A stretch of 64,000 bases of DNA, from contig NZ_JBNGEN010000001.1 in the NCBI RefSeq assembly GCF_049977365.1, positions 310,001 to 374,000 of the forward strand, in the 5' to 3' direction. Numbering within the stretch: the first letter of the stretch is position 1; each line of letters begins with the position of its first letter. Origin of the DNA: Brachymonas sp049977365 (GTDB lineage: Bacteria > Pseudomonadota > Gammaproteobacteria > Burkholderiales > Burkholderiaceae_C). The translations under genes were made by a program, and so were the position numbers. Below the pieces are notes generated by a model. That model had not been told where the DNA came from. It ran no database searches and worked only from the letters and a program-made list of their open reading frames with translations. Shown in pieces: positions 54,514-62,792 of this stretch.

Positions 54514-54891
54514 ATGAACTCTCGCCTTCTTCTTTCCCTGATCCTTGCAATCGGATGCCCGACCGGCAGTGCGCTGGCCCAGTCCGATGCTCAGATCGGT
54601 GTGCCCTCTTCCCCAGCGGCCTCCGGTTCCCGGGAAAGACCCCAGCCGGCCCAGCGCACCTCCGACATCGCCCCTGCGGATGCTGCACCTCGCACGCATG
54701 ACCAGAAGATCGAGCACCTCCATCACAGCGACAGCGGCAGCACCATCGATGAAGTCCGCGAAGGCGGCGAAGCCCGCAGCATCAGCGTGCAGCCGCACTA
54801 CGGCCATACCCCCGCCTACGACATCGTGCCGGAGCGCACCACACCCAACCCGCTGAGCGGCCAGCGGGTCTGGAACGTGCTCAAATTCTGA
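54514..54891 (+). CDS. DUF2782-like secreted protein of unknown function
   Basis: A 125-residue exported protein. It has a hydrophobic N-terminus with an SALAQ cleavage site (near residue 23), a Pro/Ser/Ala-rich stretch and a conserved C-terminal part (DQKIEHLHHSDSGSTIDE, then GQRVWNVLKF). The C-terminal part recalls small proteins found upstream of thrB in Burkholderiales. It precedes thrB by 117 bases. Function is unknown; it has no enzymatic motif. Confidence 0.65.
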   Translation: MNSRLLLSLILAIGCPTGSALAQSDAQIGVPSSPAASGSRERPQPAQRTSDIAPADAAPRTHDQKIEHLHHSDSGSTIDEVREGGEARSISVQPHYGHTPAYDIVPERTTPNPLSGQRVWNVLKF

Positions 54892-55008
54892 GTCCCCTTG
54901 CCCCTCTTGGGCATGGTTCCGGTCGCCCCCAGACCGGAATGCATCGCCTGGTCCCCTTTTCCCTATGGCCGGCTCTCCGAAGTCCGGTTCGTCCTGTCCA
55001 CTGATCCC

Positions 55009-55986
55009 ATGGCTGTATTCACCGAAGTCTCTCTGGAGGCTGCCACTTCCCTGTTCGACACTTTGCGCATCGGCAAGCTCCAGGCGCTGCAAGGCATCTC
55101 CGGCGGCATAGAGAACACCAACTACTTCGCCACCACCGACCAGGGAGAATATGTCCTCACCCTCTTCGAGCGCCTGACGGCTGAACAGCTCCCGTTTTAC
55201 CTGTACCTGATGCAGCACCTGGCACTGCGTGGCATCCCCGTCCCCCAGCCTGCCGGCAACCAGGAGGGCGATATCCTGTTCACTCTGTGCGGCAAACCTG
55301 CCGCCGTGGTGAACCGGCTTGCCGGACGCAGCCAGCTGCAGCCCCTGCCCGTGCATTGCGCAGCCGTGGGCCAGACCCTGGCGCGCATGCACCTCGCCGC
55401 CCGTGACTACCCGCGCCAGCAGCCCAATCTGCGCGGTCTGGCATGGTGGAACGAAACCGCTCCCCAGGTGCTCCCCCATCTCGATGCAGAGCAGGCCACG
55501 CTCCTGCGCAGCGAACTGGCCTACCAGAACCACATCGCCGCAGGGGCCTCCTATGCCGCGCTGCCACGGGGGCCGGTCCACGCAGACCTGTTCCGTGACA
55601 ATGTCATGTTCGACGGCGACATCCTTACCGGGTGCTTCGACTTCTACTTTGCCGGTGTCGACACCTGGCTGTTCGATCTGGGCGTCTGCCTCAACGACTG
55701 GTGCATCGACCATGCCACCGGAGCACTCGAACCTCGTCGAGCGGATGCCATGCTCGAAGCCTACCAAGACGTGCGCCCCCTGGAAGCAGCCGAACGTGCA
55801 CTCATGCCCGCCCTGCTGCGTGCCGCTGCCCTGCGATTCTGGATCTCGCGGCTGTGGGATTATTTTCTGCCCCGCGAGGCACAGATGCTCACCCCCCATG
55901 ATCCCGTGCATTTCGAACGGGTGCTGCGCGAACGCATCGCCCATCCGGTCACGGTGGCCAACTCCGGGGATTGCCCATGCGCCTGA
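55009..55986 (+). CDS. thrB: Homoserine kinase (type II, ThrB)
   Basis: A 325-residue aminoglycoside-phosphotransferase-fold homoserine kinase, the Pseudomonas/Burkholderia type rather than the GHMP kinase of E. coli. Nucleotide-binding part NTNYFATTDQGEYVLTLFE is near the start; the catalytic motif GPVHADLFRDNVMF has Asp193 and Asn198, followed by CFDFYFAG with the metal-binding Asp. It phosphorylates homoserine for threonine synthesis. The start at 55009 gives the MAVFTEVS opening. It overlaps the membrane-protein gene by 10 bases. Confidence 0.93.
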   Translation: MAVFTEVSLEAATSLFDTLRIGKLQALQGISGGIENTNYFATTDQGEYVLTLFERLTAEQLPFYLYLMQHLALRGIPVPQPAGNQEGDILFTLCGKPAAVVNRLAGRSQLQPLPVHCAAVGQTLARMHLAARDYPRQQPNLRGLAWWNETAPQVLPHLDAEQATLLRSELAYQNHIAAGASYAALPRGPVHADLFRDNVMFDGDILTGCFDFYFAGVDTWLFDLGVCLNDWCIDHATGALEPRRADAMLEAYQDVRPLEAAERALMPALLRAAALRFWISRLWDYFLPREAQMLTPHDPVHFERVLRERIAHPVTVANSGDCPCA

Positions 55987-56795
55987 ACATCGTTCCTGCA
56001 GGACAGGGCATCCAGTGGGTACGCGAAGGCATGGCCACCTTCCGGCGCAAGCCCATCGCGCTGCTGGGGCTGTACCTGATGTTCCTGATGGTCGTGAGCC
56101 TGCTCGGAATGCTCCCCATGGTCGGGCCCGTCCTGGCCCTGCTCGTGCTCCCCGCATGCACGCTCGGCTACATGGCCGCCACGCGCAAGGTCCGTGCCGG
56201 GCTGTACCCCATGCCCACGATCCTGTTCCTGGCCTTCAGGCAGGCAGATTCCCGTCGCAGCGCCATGCTGCAGCTCGGTGCGATCTATGCGCTGGGCTTC
56301 GGCATGGTGGTGGGAGTGACCTGGCTGATCGATGGCGGGGAATTCATCCGTCTGTTCATCGAGGGTGAAAAACTCAACCAGCAGGAGATGATCCAGCGCA
56401 TTCAATCGCCCGGGCTGCTCCTGTCCACGTTCACCGCTGGCGTGCTGACGACCCTTTTGTCCATGTTTTTCTGGCATGCGCCCGCACTGGTGTACTGGCA
56501 TGAAGTGCCGGCACTCAAGAGCCTGTTCTTCAGCGTGGTGGCATGCCTGCGCAACTTCAAGGCTTTTTTCCTGTACGCCATGGCATGGGTGGGCATTGTC
56601 ATGCTCACGATGCTCGTGGTGTCGCTGGTGATGAGCGCCATCGGAAGCATGGGCCTCATGCTGATTGCCGAACAGGTCGTCGCGGTGGTCATGGGAGCCA
56701 TGTTCTTCGCCTCGCAATATTACAGCTTCCGCGACTGCTTCCTCGACGATCCAGCTCCCTCTGCAGATACTGCAGATACCGCCGAAGCCCACTGA
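55977..56795 (+). CDS. BPSS1780-family membrane protein
   Basis: A 272-residue protein with about six hydrophobic helices (near 25-60, 98-118, 145-170, 190-225 and later) and a short Ala/Asp-rich cytoplasmic tail. It matches the pattern of the betaproteobacterial BPSS1780 membrane family, which lies next to thrB in many genomes. Start ATG 55977, preceded by GGGGA and overlapping the thrB stop. Function is not known. Confidence 0.72.
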   Translation: MRLNIVPAGQGIQWVREGMATFRRKPIALLGLYLMFLMVVSLLGMLPMVGPVLALLVLPACTLGYMAATRKVRAGLYPMPTILFLAFRQADSRRSAMLQLGAIYALGFGMVVGVTWLIDGGEFIRLFIEGEKLNQQEMIQRIQSPGLLLSTFTAGVLTTLLSMFFWHAPALVYWHEVPALKSLFFSVVACLRNFKAFFLYAMAWVGIVMLTMLVVSLVMSAIGSMGLMLIAEQVVAVVMGAMFFASQYYSFRDCFLDDPAPSADTADTAEAH

Positions 56796-56885
56796 ATGCG
56801 CATACTCCTGGAGCGGGAGAGTCCAGATGCATGATGGCACGTGCCTTTGCCTGCGCCTGCAGCCGCTGGCAAGGGGCGTATCTGC

Positions 56886-57680
56886 TCAGTTCCCGGACGT
56901 GTCCCTGGGCGGACGGTGCAGTGCTTCGAGCTGACGTTCGTCGGCCGCGCTCCAGGTGGGAAGGCGCCTTGCCTCCTGCAGCAGATCCGGCCGGTGCATA
57001 TGGGTGAGCGACACGCTCTGTGCCCGTCGCCAGCGCGCAATGGCAGCATGGTTCCCGCCGAGCAGCACGTCGGGCACCCTGCGACCCTGCCACTCTTCCG
57101 GCCGTGTGTAATGCGGGCAGTCGAGCAGGCCATCGAGAGCAGGATTGAAGCTGTCTTCCACATGACTGGCCTCGTCATGCAGCACCCCCGGCTGCAGCCT
57201 GGCCACGGCATCCAGCAGTGCCACGGCGGCAATCTCCCCCCCTGAGAGCACAAAATCCCCCAGGCTGATCTGATGCGTCACACTGGCATCGATGAACCGT
57301 TGATCCACCCCCTCGTAGCGCCCACAGACCAGCACTGCCCCTTCGCCATCCGCCCATTGCTGCACAGCGGAATGGCGCAGAGTCCGCCCCACCGGAGAGA
57401 ACAGCACCACGGGAGGCAAAGCAGCAGAAGTGGCAGGATCGACTCCCCGCTCCTGCCAGATCGCTGCCAGACACTTGGCCAGTGGCTCGGCCTGCATGAC
57501 CATGCCAGGGCCACCTCCGAAGGGACGGTCGTCGACGCGCCGATAGTGTCCTTCGGCAAAATCGCGCAGCTGCCACAGACGCACCTGCATCTGGCCGGAG
57601 GCATAGGCTCGACGAGTCACGCCTGTTTCCAGGTAGGGGGCAATGAGCTCCGGGAAAAGGGTAATGACGTCAAAACGCAT
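56886..57680 (-). CDS. trmD: tRNA (guanosine(37)-N1)-methyltransferase TrmD
   Basis: A 264-residue SPOUT methyltransferase that makes m1G37 in tRNAs reading CNN codons and prevents +1 frameshifting. The start MRFDVITLFPELIAPY is the family N-terminus; the knot region carries FGGGPGMVMQAEPL, VCGRYEGVDQRFI and LSGGEIAAVALLDAV. The C-terminal half holds the expected basic tRNA-binding part. It is 21 bases after rimM. The ribosomal protein gene rplS, which commonly follows trmD, is absent; the next gene is convergent. Confidence 0.97.
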   Translation of the reverse strand: MRFDVITLFPELIAPYLETGVTRRAYASGQMQVRLWQLRDFAEGHYRRVDDRPFGGGPGMVMQAEPLAKCLAAIWQERGVDPATSAALPPVVLFSPVGRTLRHSAVQQWADGEGAVLVCGRYEGVDQRFIDASVTHQISLGDFVLSGGEIAAVALLDAVARLQPGVLHDEASHVEDSFNPALDGLLDCPHYTRPEEWQGRRVPDVLLGGNHAAIARWRRAQSVSLTHMHRPDLLQEARRLPTWSAADERQLEALHRPPRDTSGN

Positions 57681-57701
57681 GAAGATTCACTCGCTTGCAG
57701 C

Positions 57702-58289
57702 TCAGTAATCCGGCTGCCAGTCCACCAGAATGTGGTGCCCTGCCGTATCCACCTCATCCACAAAGGCATCGACAAAAGGAATCAGACGTTCGACCGGGCG
57801 GGCATCCTCGCCTTCCGGTGCGGCGGCCTCCAGCACCAGGGTGGTCTGGGGCCCCATGGACAGCAGATCCTTCACCACACCCAGCTCCACACCCTCACGG
57901 TTGCGCACGACACAGCCGATCAGATCGACCCAGTAATATTCTCCTTCGGCCGGAGCAGGGAACGCCGACCGAGGCAGAAAGATGCGCGCGCCCTTCAGCA
58001 GCTCTGCGCTGTCCCGGGTTTCGATGGCAGCCGACTGGGCGACCAGCCCATCGCCATGCGCACGCACCTGACGCACCGCCAGATCCAGCACACCACCGAA
58101 GTGGCGCGCCCCCCGCTCTGCCGGCAGCAGATGCCAGATCTTGGCCTTCTGCAGGGCATCTGGAGCCGTGCTGTAGGGAATGATCTTGAACCAGCCACGC
58201 ACACCCCACGGCTCACCGATGCGTGCAACCTCCACGGCATCCTCCGGAAGAGAGGATGGAGCGAGCAAGGTGGCGAGGTCTGGAGTCAT
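57702..58289 (-). CDS. rimM: Ribosome maturation factor RimM
   Basis: A 195-residue 30S maturation factor. The N-terminal domain shows VEVARIGEPWGVRGWFKI and the C-terminal PRC-barrel part carries GEYYWVDLIGCVV and LIPFVDAFVDEVD. It binds S19 and helps late 16S head assembly. The start at 58289 is the ATG before the family N-terminus; a longer frame upstream runs through a terminator and is rejected. It is cotranscribed with trmD. Confidence 0.95.
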   Translation of the reverse strand: MTPDLATLLAPSSLPEDAVEVARIGEPWGVRGWFKIIPYSTAPDALQKAKIWHLLPAERGARHFGGVLDLAVRQVRAHGDGLVAQSAAIETRDSAELLKGARIFLPRSAFPAPAEGEYYWVDLIGCVVRNREGVELGVVKDLLSMGPQTTLVLEAAAPEGEDARPVERLIPFVDAFVDEVDTAGHHILVDWQPDY

Positions 58290-58394
58290 GATGCGCGAAG
58301 AAGAGAGAACGAATAAAAGATGAGGCAGGGAAGCGCAAGGCCAACCCAGCCGTGCGCCATTGCAGGTCTGCACCTGCACCATAGGGGCTTTTCA

Positions 58395-58430
58395 GAAAAA
58401 GCAAAGCCCAGTGGAAACCACTGGGCTTTG
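58395..58430 (-). terminator. Intrinsic terminator between rpsP and rimM
   Basis: Minus-strand stem of 13 bp: arms at 58418-58430 and 58402-58414 with a 3-base loop, followed by a TTTTT run (58396-58400). It stands 28 bases after the rpsP stop and would end much of the rpsP transcript before rimM-trmD. Confidence 0.9.
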
Positions 58431-58457
58431 CCCGGATACCGGCACTGGGCCGACCGA

Positions 58458-58715
58458 TCAGGCTGCTGCCACTTGCTTGGACAGCTGCTTGACCAGGCGA
58501 TCCACGGTGGGAGATGCCTGTGCACCCACGCTCTTCCAGTAGTTCAGGCGGTCCAGAGCGATACGCAAGCCTTCTTCACCATCCTTGGCGCTGGGATTGT
58601 AGAAACCCAGGCGCTCGATGAAGCTGCCATCACGACGCACGCGCTTGTCGGCCACGACCACATTGAAAAACGGACGGGCCTTGGCGCCGCCACGGGAGAG
58701 TCGAATAACGACCAT
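58458..58715 (-). CDS. rpsP: 30S ribosomal protein S16
   Basis: An 85-residue S16 with MVVIRLSRGGAKARPFFNVVVADKR and IERLGFYNPSAK. The start at 58715 has GAAGGA upstream. An intrinsic terminator follows 28 bases after the stop, so rpsP can be expressed above rimM-trmD, as expected for a ribosomal protein. Confidence 0.98.
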   Translation of the reverse strand: MVVIRLSRGGAKARPFFNVVVADKRVRRDGSFIERLGFYNPSAKDGEEGLRIALDRLNYWKSVGAQASPTVDRLVKQLSKQVAAA

Positions 58716-58923
58716 GATCAAATCCTTCGGGTGGAAAAATTCTTCCAGTGCTTGAGACACGCAACTGGCCACCCGGCCAGCGACAACACTGAAAACGTGT
58801 GATTATAAAGGGAAAATGCCTGTTTCATCTACCCTGAAAGTCGCAGAAACAGACCCTGTGTGGCAGAAACAGGGCATGGCATGACCATGCCCTATGGCCT
58901 CAAGCCCGGTCGTGCCGGCGCAG

Positions 58924-59943
58924 TCAGGCGTGTGCGAACAGCACCAGACTCAGGTAATACCCCAGGCCCGCCACCAGAGCGCTTGCCGGAATGGTGAGAA
59001 TCCACGCCCAGACGATGTTCCCAGCGACACCCCAGCGTACGGCGCTGGCCCGCTGGGTCGACCCGACTCCGACGATGGCACCGGTGATGGTGTGTGTGGT
59101 AGACACCGGCACCCCGAGTGCCGTGGCCAGGAACAGGGTCATGGCCCCGCCAGTCTCTGCACAGAACCCCCCTACCGGCTTGAGCTTGGTGAGCTTCTGC
59201 CCCATGGTGCGCACAATGCGCCAGCCACCGAACACCGTTCCCATGGAAATGGCGGTGTAGCACAGCAGAATCGTCCAAGTGGGTGGACTGCTCTCGCCTG
59301 CCTTGGCAAAGCCGGTGGCGATCAGCAGCATCCAGATGATGCCGATGGTCTTCTGTGCATCGTTGCCTCCATGCCCAAGGCTGTAGGCGCCGGCGGAAAG
59401 CAGCTGCAGCCGGCGGAAATAGCGATCGACGGCCCCGGGCCGGGTATGGCGGAAGACCCAGGACACCAGCACCATCATGAGCGATCCGAGCACGAATCCC
59501 AGCAGTGGCGACAGCACGATGAACAGCACCGTCTTGCCGATACCGCCCCACAGCAGGGATGCGGCTCCCCCCTTGGCCACCACAGCCCCCACGATGCCGC
59601 CGATCAGGGCATGGGAAGAGCTGCTGGGAATGCCGAAGAACCAGGTGATGACATTCCAGACAATGGCTCCCGTGAGCGCGCCGAACACGACATGGATGTC
59701 GACCATGCCGGGCGACACAATGCCCTTGCCCACGGTTGCCGCCACGCTCAGATGGAAGATGAACACGGCCAGAAAATTGAAGAAGGCCGCGAACACCACC
59801 GCCTGCACCGGCTTGAGCACTCCGGTGGACACCACCGTGGCGATGGAGTTGGCGGCATCATGGAAGCCGTTCATGAAGTCGAAGATCACGGCAAGCATGA
59901 CCAGAATGATGACGATCCACAATGCGCTTGAAGCGGCCTGCAT
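58924..59943 (-). CDS. pit: Low-affinity inorganic phosphate transporter (Pit family)
   Basis: A 339-residue PiT transporter with about ten helices. The two inverted-repeat signatures are MNGFHDAANSIATVV near the start and GGNDAQKTIGII at about 190-200. It moves metal-phosphate with protons. The gene lies 121 bases downstream of the DUF47 protein, a typical pair. Two back-to-back hairpins (59988-60019) fill part of the gap. The start at 59943 begins the first helix. Confidence 0.93.
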   Translation of the reverse strand: MQAASSALWIVIILVMLAVIFDFMNGFHDAANSIATVVSTGVLKPVQAVVFAAFFNFLAVFIFHLSVAATVGKGIVSPGMVDIHVVFGALTGAIVWNVITWFFGIPSSSSHALIGGIVGAVVAKGGAASLLWGGIGKTVLFIVLSPLLGFVLGSLMMVLVSWVFRHTRPGAVDRYFRRLQLLSAGAYSLGHGGNDAQKTIGIIWMLLIATGFAKAGESSPPTWTILLCYTAISMGTVFGGWRIVRTMGQKLTKLKPVGGFCAETGGAMTLFLATALGVPVSTTHTITGAIVGVGSTQRASAVRWGVAGNIVWAWILTIPASALVAGLGYYLSLVLFAHA

Positions 59944-59987
59944 GGTATTCCCTGTTGGTCTGTGAAATGGCGCCCTTGAGGCGCATC

Positions 59988-60019
59988 CGGTGCCTGCACC
60001 GTTCTGCCCGCGGGCAGAA
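59988..60019. repeat. Two adjacent perfect inverted repeats between DUF47 and pit
   Basis: CGGTGC-CT-GCACCG (59988-60001) is directly followed by the 18-bp palindrome from 60002 to 60019 (arms TTCTGCCCG/CGGGCAGAA). Neither is followed by a T run. They could slow decay or modulate pit expression relative to DUF47. Confidence 0.6.
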
Positions 60020-60064
60020 AACACAGTGCAGGAGAGTCCGGTGCCCGAGGCGCCGCGCGGATGC

Positions 60065-60712
60065 TCAGGAGTTTTCGAGCACCACGCCCTCGACGATCTT
60101 GGCGACGTCCTCGCAGCGGTCGCTGACGCTTTCGAGCACTTCGTAGACCGCCTTGAGCTTGATGAGCTCACGCACATCCGTCTCCTGGCGGAACAGACGG
60201 CTCATGGCTTCGCGCTGCACCTGATCGGCTTCGGATTCAAGCTCGTCGATGCGCGCGCACTGGCGTACCACCTGAGCAGCAGTTTCCTGCTTCTGCAGCC
60301 GGGGCAGACCTTCGATGGCGCCCTGCAGTGCCTCGCAGCAGCGCAGGGTGATTTCAGTGAGGTTGACGATGTCGGGCGTCATCGCATGGATGTCGTAGAG
60401 CGACATGGTCTCGGTGCAGTCCTGGATCAGGTCGACCACGTCATCCATGGTGTCGATCAGCTGGTGGATCTGGTCCCGGTCAATGGGCGTGATGAAGGTC
60501 TTGCGCAAGGCCACGCTGACATGCTGGTTGATGCCATCGGCCTGCTGCTCGGCCTCGTCGACTTCGCGGTTGAATTTCTCGCGCGCCACGGGATCCGCAT
60601 AGTTGGCCACCATTTGGGAAAAGGCCCGTGCGGCAGTGACAATGCAGGCCGCATGCTGATCGAGCAGCTCGTAGAAATTCTGGTCGTGCGGAAGAAGCTT
60701 GCTGAGGAACAT
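60065..60712 (-). CDS. DUF47/PhoU-like Pit accessory protein
   Basis: A 215-residue all-helical DUF47 (TIGR00153-type) protein with acidic metal-binding helices (DTMDDVVDLIQDC and ELESEADQVQRE). Related to PhoU, it is thought to control the Pit transporter encoded just downstream. The start at 60712 (MFLSKLLPHDQNFY) is the family N-terminus. A Pho-box-like site lies about 80 bases upstream. Confidence 0.9.
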   Translation of the reverse strand: MFLSKLLPHDQNFYELLDQHAACIVTAARAFSQMVANYADPVAREKFNREVDEAEQQADGINQHVSVALRKTFITPIDRDQIHQLIDTMDDVVDLIQDCTETMSLYDIHAMTPDIVNLTEITLRCCEALQGAIEGLPRLQKQETAAQVVRQCARIDELESEADQVQREAMSRLFRQETDVRELIKLKAVYEVLESVSDRCEDVAKIVEGVVLENS

Positions 60713-60791
60713 GCGTATACCTGAAGACGATACCGATGCAGGCAATGGCCAGTGCCATTCCTGTTCGCACGGAAGCGAACTCTCGTGCGAT

Positions 60792-60809
60792 TTGACAAAA
60801 TCATGACAC
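60792..60809 (-). promoter_or_regulatory. Putative Pho box upstream of DUF47-pit
   Basis: On the minus strand, GTGTCAT (60803-60809), four AT-rich bases GATT, and TTGTCAA (60792-60798) resemble the PhoB unit CTGTCAT-N4-CTGTCAT with 11 of 14 repeat positions matching. It lies 80 bases before the DUF47 ATG. The same bases include a plus-strand TTGACA, so an rluA-type gene promoter is an alternative reading. Confidence 0.35.
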
Positions 60810-60935
60810 CCTAGAGTTTACCCGAGCGGACTGCAGCTCCCGCAGACCGCAGGGCCCAATTTCGTGCGTGCATGGCCTGCTCTGGCCATCGCACGTGACC
60901 ATTTTTCGTGCATATACAGCCCTTTATTCCCATTC

Positions 60936-61685
60936 ATGACTTCCCATGCACACTTTTCGGTGATCCACGAGGATGCACATCTGCTGGTGCTGGACAAGCC
61001 GGCCGATCTGCTGAGTGTTCCGGGACGCGGCGCAGATCGCCAGGATTGTCTGGCCCGCCGCGTGCAGACAATCTGGCCCGAGGCACTGATCGTGCATCGC
61101 CTGGACATGGCCACCAGCGGCCTGCTGGTCATGGCCCGGAGTGCTGCCGTGCACCGGAGTCTGAGCATGGCTTTTGCTGCGCGGCAGGTGCACAAGCGCT
61201 ATGTCGCCGTGGTGGAGGGCGTGCTGCCGCAGACCGCTCTCGATGCGGAAGGCTGGTCCACCATCGATGCCCCGCTGATCGTCGACTGGCCTCATCGTCC
61301 GCGCAGCAAGATCGATCCAGTGCTGGGCAAGCCCAGCCTCACGCGCTGGAGGGTTCTGCCTGCCGATGCTGCGGCACATTCGGGCATGCTGACCCCGGAC
61401 TGGCATCGCCCCGACGACGCCCACACGGTGCTGGAGCTGGCGCCTGTGACCGGACGCTCCCACCAGCTGCGGGTGCATCTGCAGTCGCTGGGACACCCCA
61501 TTGCCGGAGACACCCTGTACGGCTCGCCCGAAAACCAGGCCATGGCCCCCCGCCTGCTGCTGCATGCCTGCATGCTTGAACTGGTTCACCCCTGCACCGG
61601 CGCGCACATGCGCTGGGATTGCCCAACGAATTTCGCGGTTCCCACCCGCAATCCATGCCCGTCCGAAGGGGAAATTTTCCCTTGA
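60936..61685 (+). CDS. RluA-family RNA pseudouridine synthase
   Basis: A 249-residue pseudouridine synthase. The catalytic Asp57 lies in IVHRLDMATSGLLVMA, followed by the YVAVVEG strand and the TGRSHQLRVHLQSLGHPIAGDTLYG motif. It has no S4 domain at the N-terminus, which fits RluA (tRNA U32 and 23S U746) more than RluC/RluD. The exact target base is not certain. The start at 60936 precedes the first conserved strand. moaA follows after 36 bases. Confidence 0.9.
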   Translation: MTSHAHFSVIHEDAHLLVLDKPADLLSVPGRGADRQDCLARRVQTIWPEALIVHRLDMATSGLLVMARSAAVHRSLSMAFAARQVHKRYVAVVEGVLPQTALDAEGWSTIDAPLIVDWPHRPRSKIDPVLGKPSLTRWRVLPADAAAHSGMLTPDWHRPDDAHTVLELAPVTGRSHQLRVHLQSLGHPIAGDTLYGSPENQAMAPRLLLHACMLELVHPCTGAHMRWDCPTNFAVPTRNPCPSEGEIFP

Positions 61686-61721
61686 TCCGCTCGTATCACC
61701 CGTTGCCGGGACAATGGCCGC

Positions 61722-62750
61722 ATGTTCTCCCCTTCCTCTCAGCCTACCGACGCGGCCCTGCCACCGGCATCCGACAGTCTGCGTGACCGATTCGGGCGAA
61801 GCATCGACTACGTTCGCATTTCGGTGACGGATCGCTGCGACCTGCGCTGCAGCTACTGCATTCCCAAGGGATTCCGCGACTTCGAGGAGCCTGCCCATTG
61901 GCTGACTTTTGACGAAATCGTGCGAGTGGCAGCGGCCTTTGCGCGATTGGGCACCCGGAGATTCCGGCTGACGGGGGGCGAGCCTCTGCTCCGGCGCAAT
62001 CTGCCTGAGCTGATCGCGCGGCTCGCACAGCTGCCACAGGTGGAGGATCTGTCGCTCACCACCAACGGCACACAGCTGGCACGCCATGCACAGGCGCTGC
62101 GCGATGCCGGCCTGCACCGCCTCAACGTCAGCCTGGACTCGCTGCGCGGAGATTGCGTACAGGCCATCACCGGCAGCGACAGTCTGCCCCGGGTACTGGC
62201 CGGTCTGGAGGCCGCCCAGCAGGCCGGCTTCCGGCGCATCAAGATCAACATGGTGCCCATGGTGGGGGTGAATGATTCGGATGTCGACGACATGGTGGCC
62301 TTCTGCATCGAACGCGGCTTCGTGCTGCGCCTCATCGAGGCCATGCCCATGGGACATACCGGGCAACAAACCCAGGGCATGCCCTTCGAGCAGGTCATGG
62401 AGCGCCTGCAGGCACGACACGGTCTGGTTCCCGACACTGCCCCCCTGGGGGGCGGCCCTGCCCGCTACTGGAGCAGTCCTGCCACTGGCTTCACCCTGGG
62501 CCTGATCACGCCCATGTCGCAGCACTTCTGCGCCAGCTGCAACCGCGTGCGACTGGCTGTGGATGGCACTCTGTACATGTGTCTGGGCCAGAACGACGAT
62601 TTTGCGCTGCGCGAGCGGCTGCGCAGCGGTTGCAGCGAAACCGATCTGGAAGAGGCGCTCCGGCAGGCCATCGAGCTCAAGCCCGAACGCCATGAATTCA
62701 ACGAAAAGCCCGAGCAGACGGTTCGCTTCATGTCCATGACCGGGGGCTGA
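61722..62750 (+). CDS. moaA: GTP 3',8-cyclase MoaA
   Basis: A 342-residue radical SAM enzyme performing the first step of molybdenum cofactor synthesis, forming 3',8-cyclo-7,8-dihydro-GTP. The N-terminal cluster Cys are 39, 43 and 46 (CDLRCSYC) and the C-terminal cluster motif is CASCNRVRLAVDGTLYMC. The essential C-terminal Gly-Gly is present (SMTGG). It is convergent with mogA-moeA. moaC, moaD and moaE are not in the window. Confidence 0.96.
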   Translation: MFSPSSQPTDAALPPASDSLRDRFGRSIDYVRISVTDRCDLRCSYCIPKGFRDFEEPAHWLTFDEIVRVAAAFARLGTRRFRLTGGEPLLRRNLPELIARLAQLPQVEDLSLTTNGTQLARHAQALRDAGLHRLNVSLDSLRGDCVQAITGSDSLPRVLAGLEAAQQAGFRRIKINMVPMVGVNDSDVDDMVAFCIERGFVLRLIEAMPMGHTGQQTQGMPFEQVMERLQARHGLVPDTAPLGGGPARYWSSPATGFTLGLITPMSQHFCASCNRVRLAVDGTLYMCLGQNDDFALRERLRSGCSETDLEEALRQAIELKPERHEFNEKPEQTVRFMSMTGG

Positions 62751-62792
62751 CCTTCCAGCGTCAGAAGGCTCCAGCTCTGGAGCACGCCGATG

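Noticed and set aside
60792..60817. TTGACA with TAGAGT as a promoter for the pseudouridine synthase gene
   Set aside because: The -35 is perfect but the spacing to TAGAGT is 14 bp and no other -10 is convincing. The site is better explained, tentatively, as part of a Pho-box-like element.
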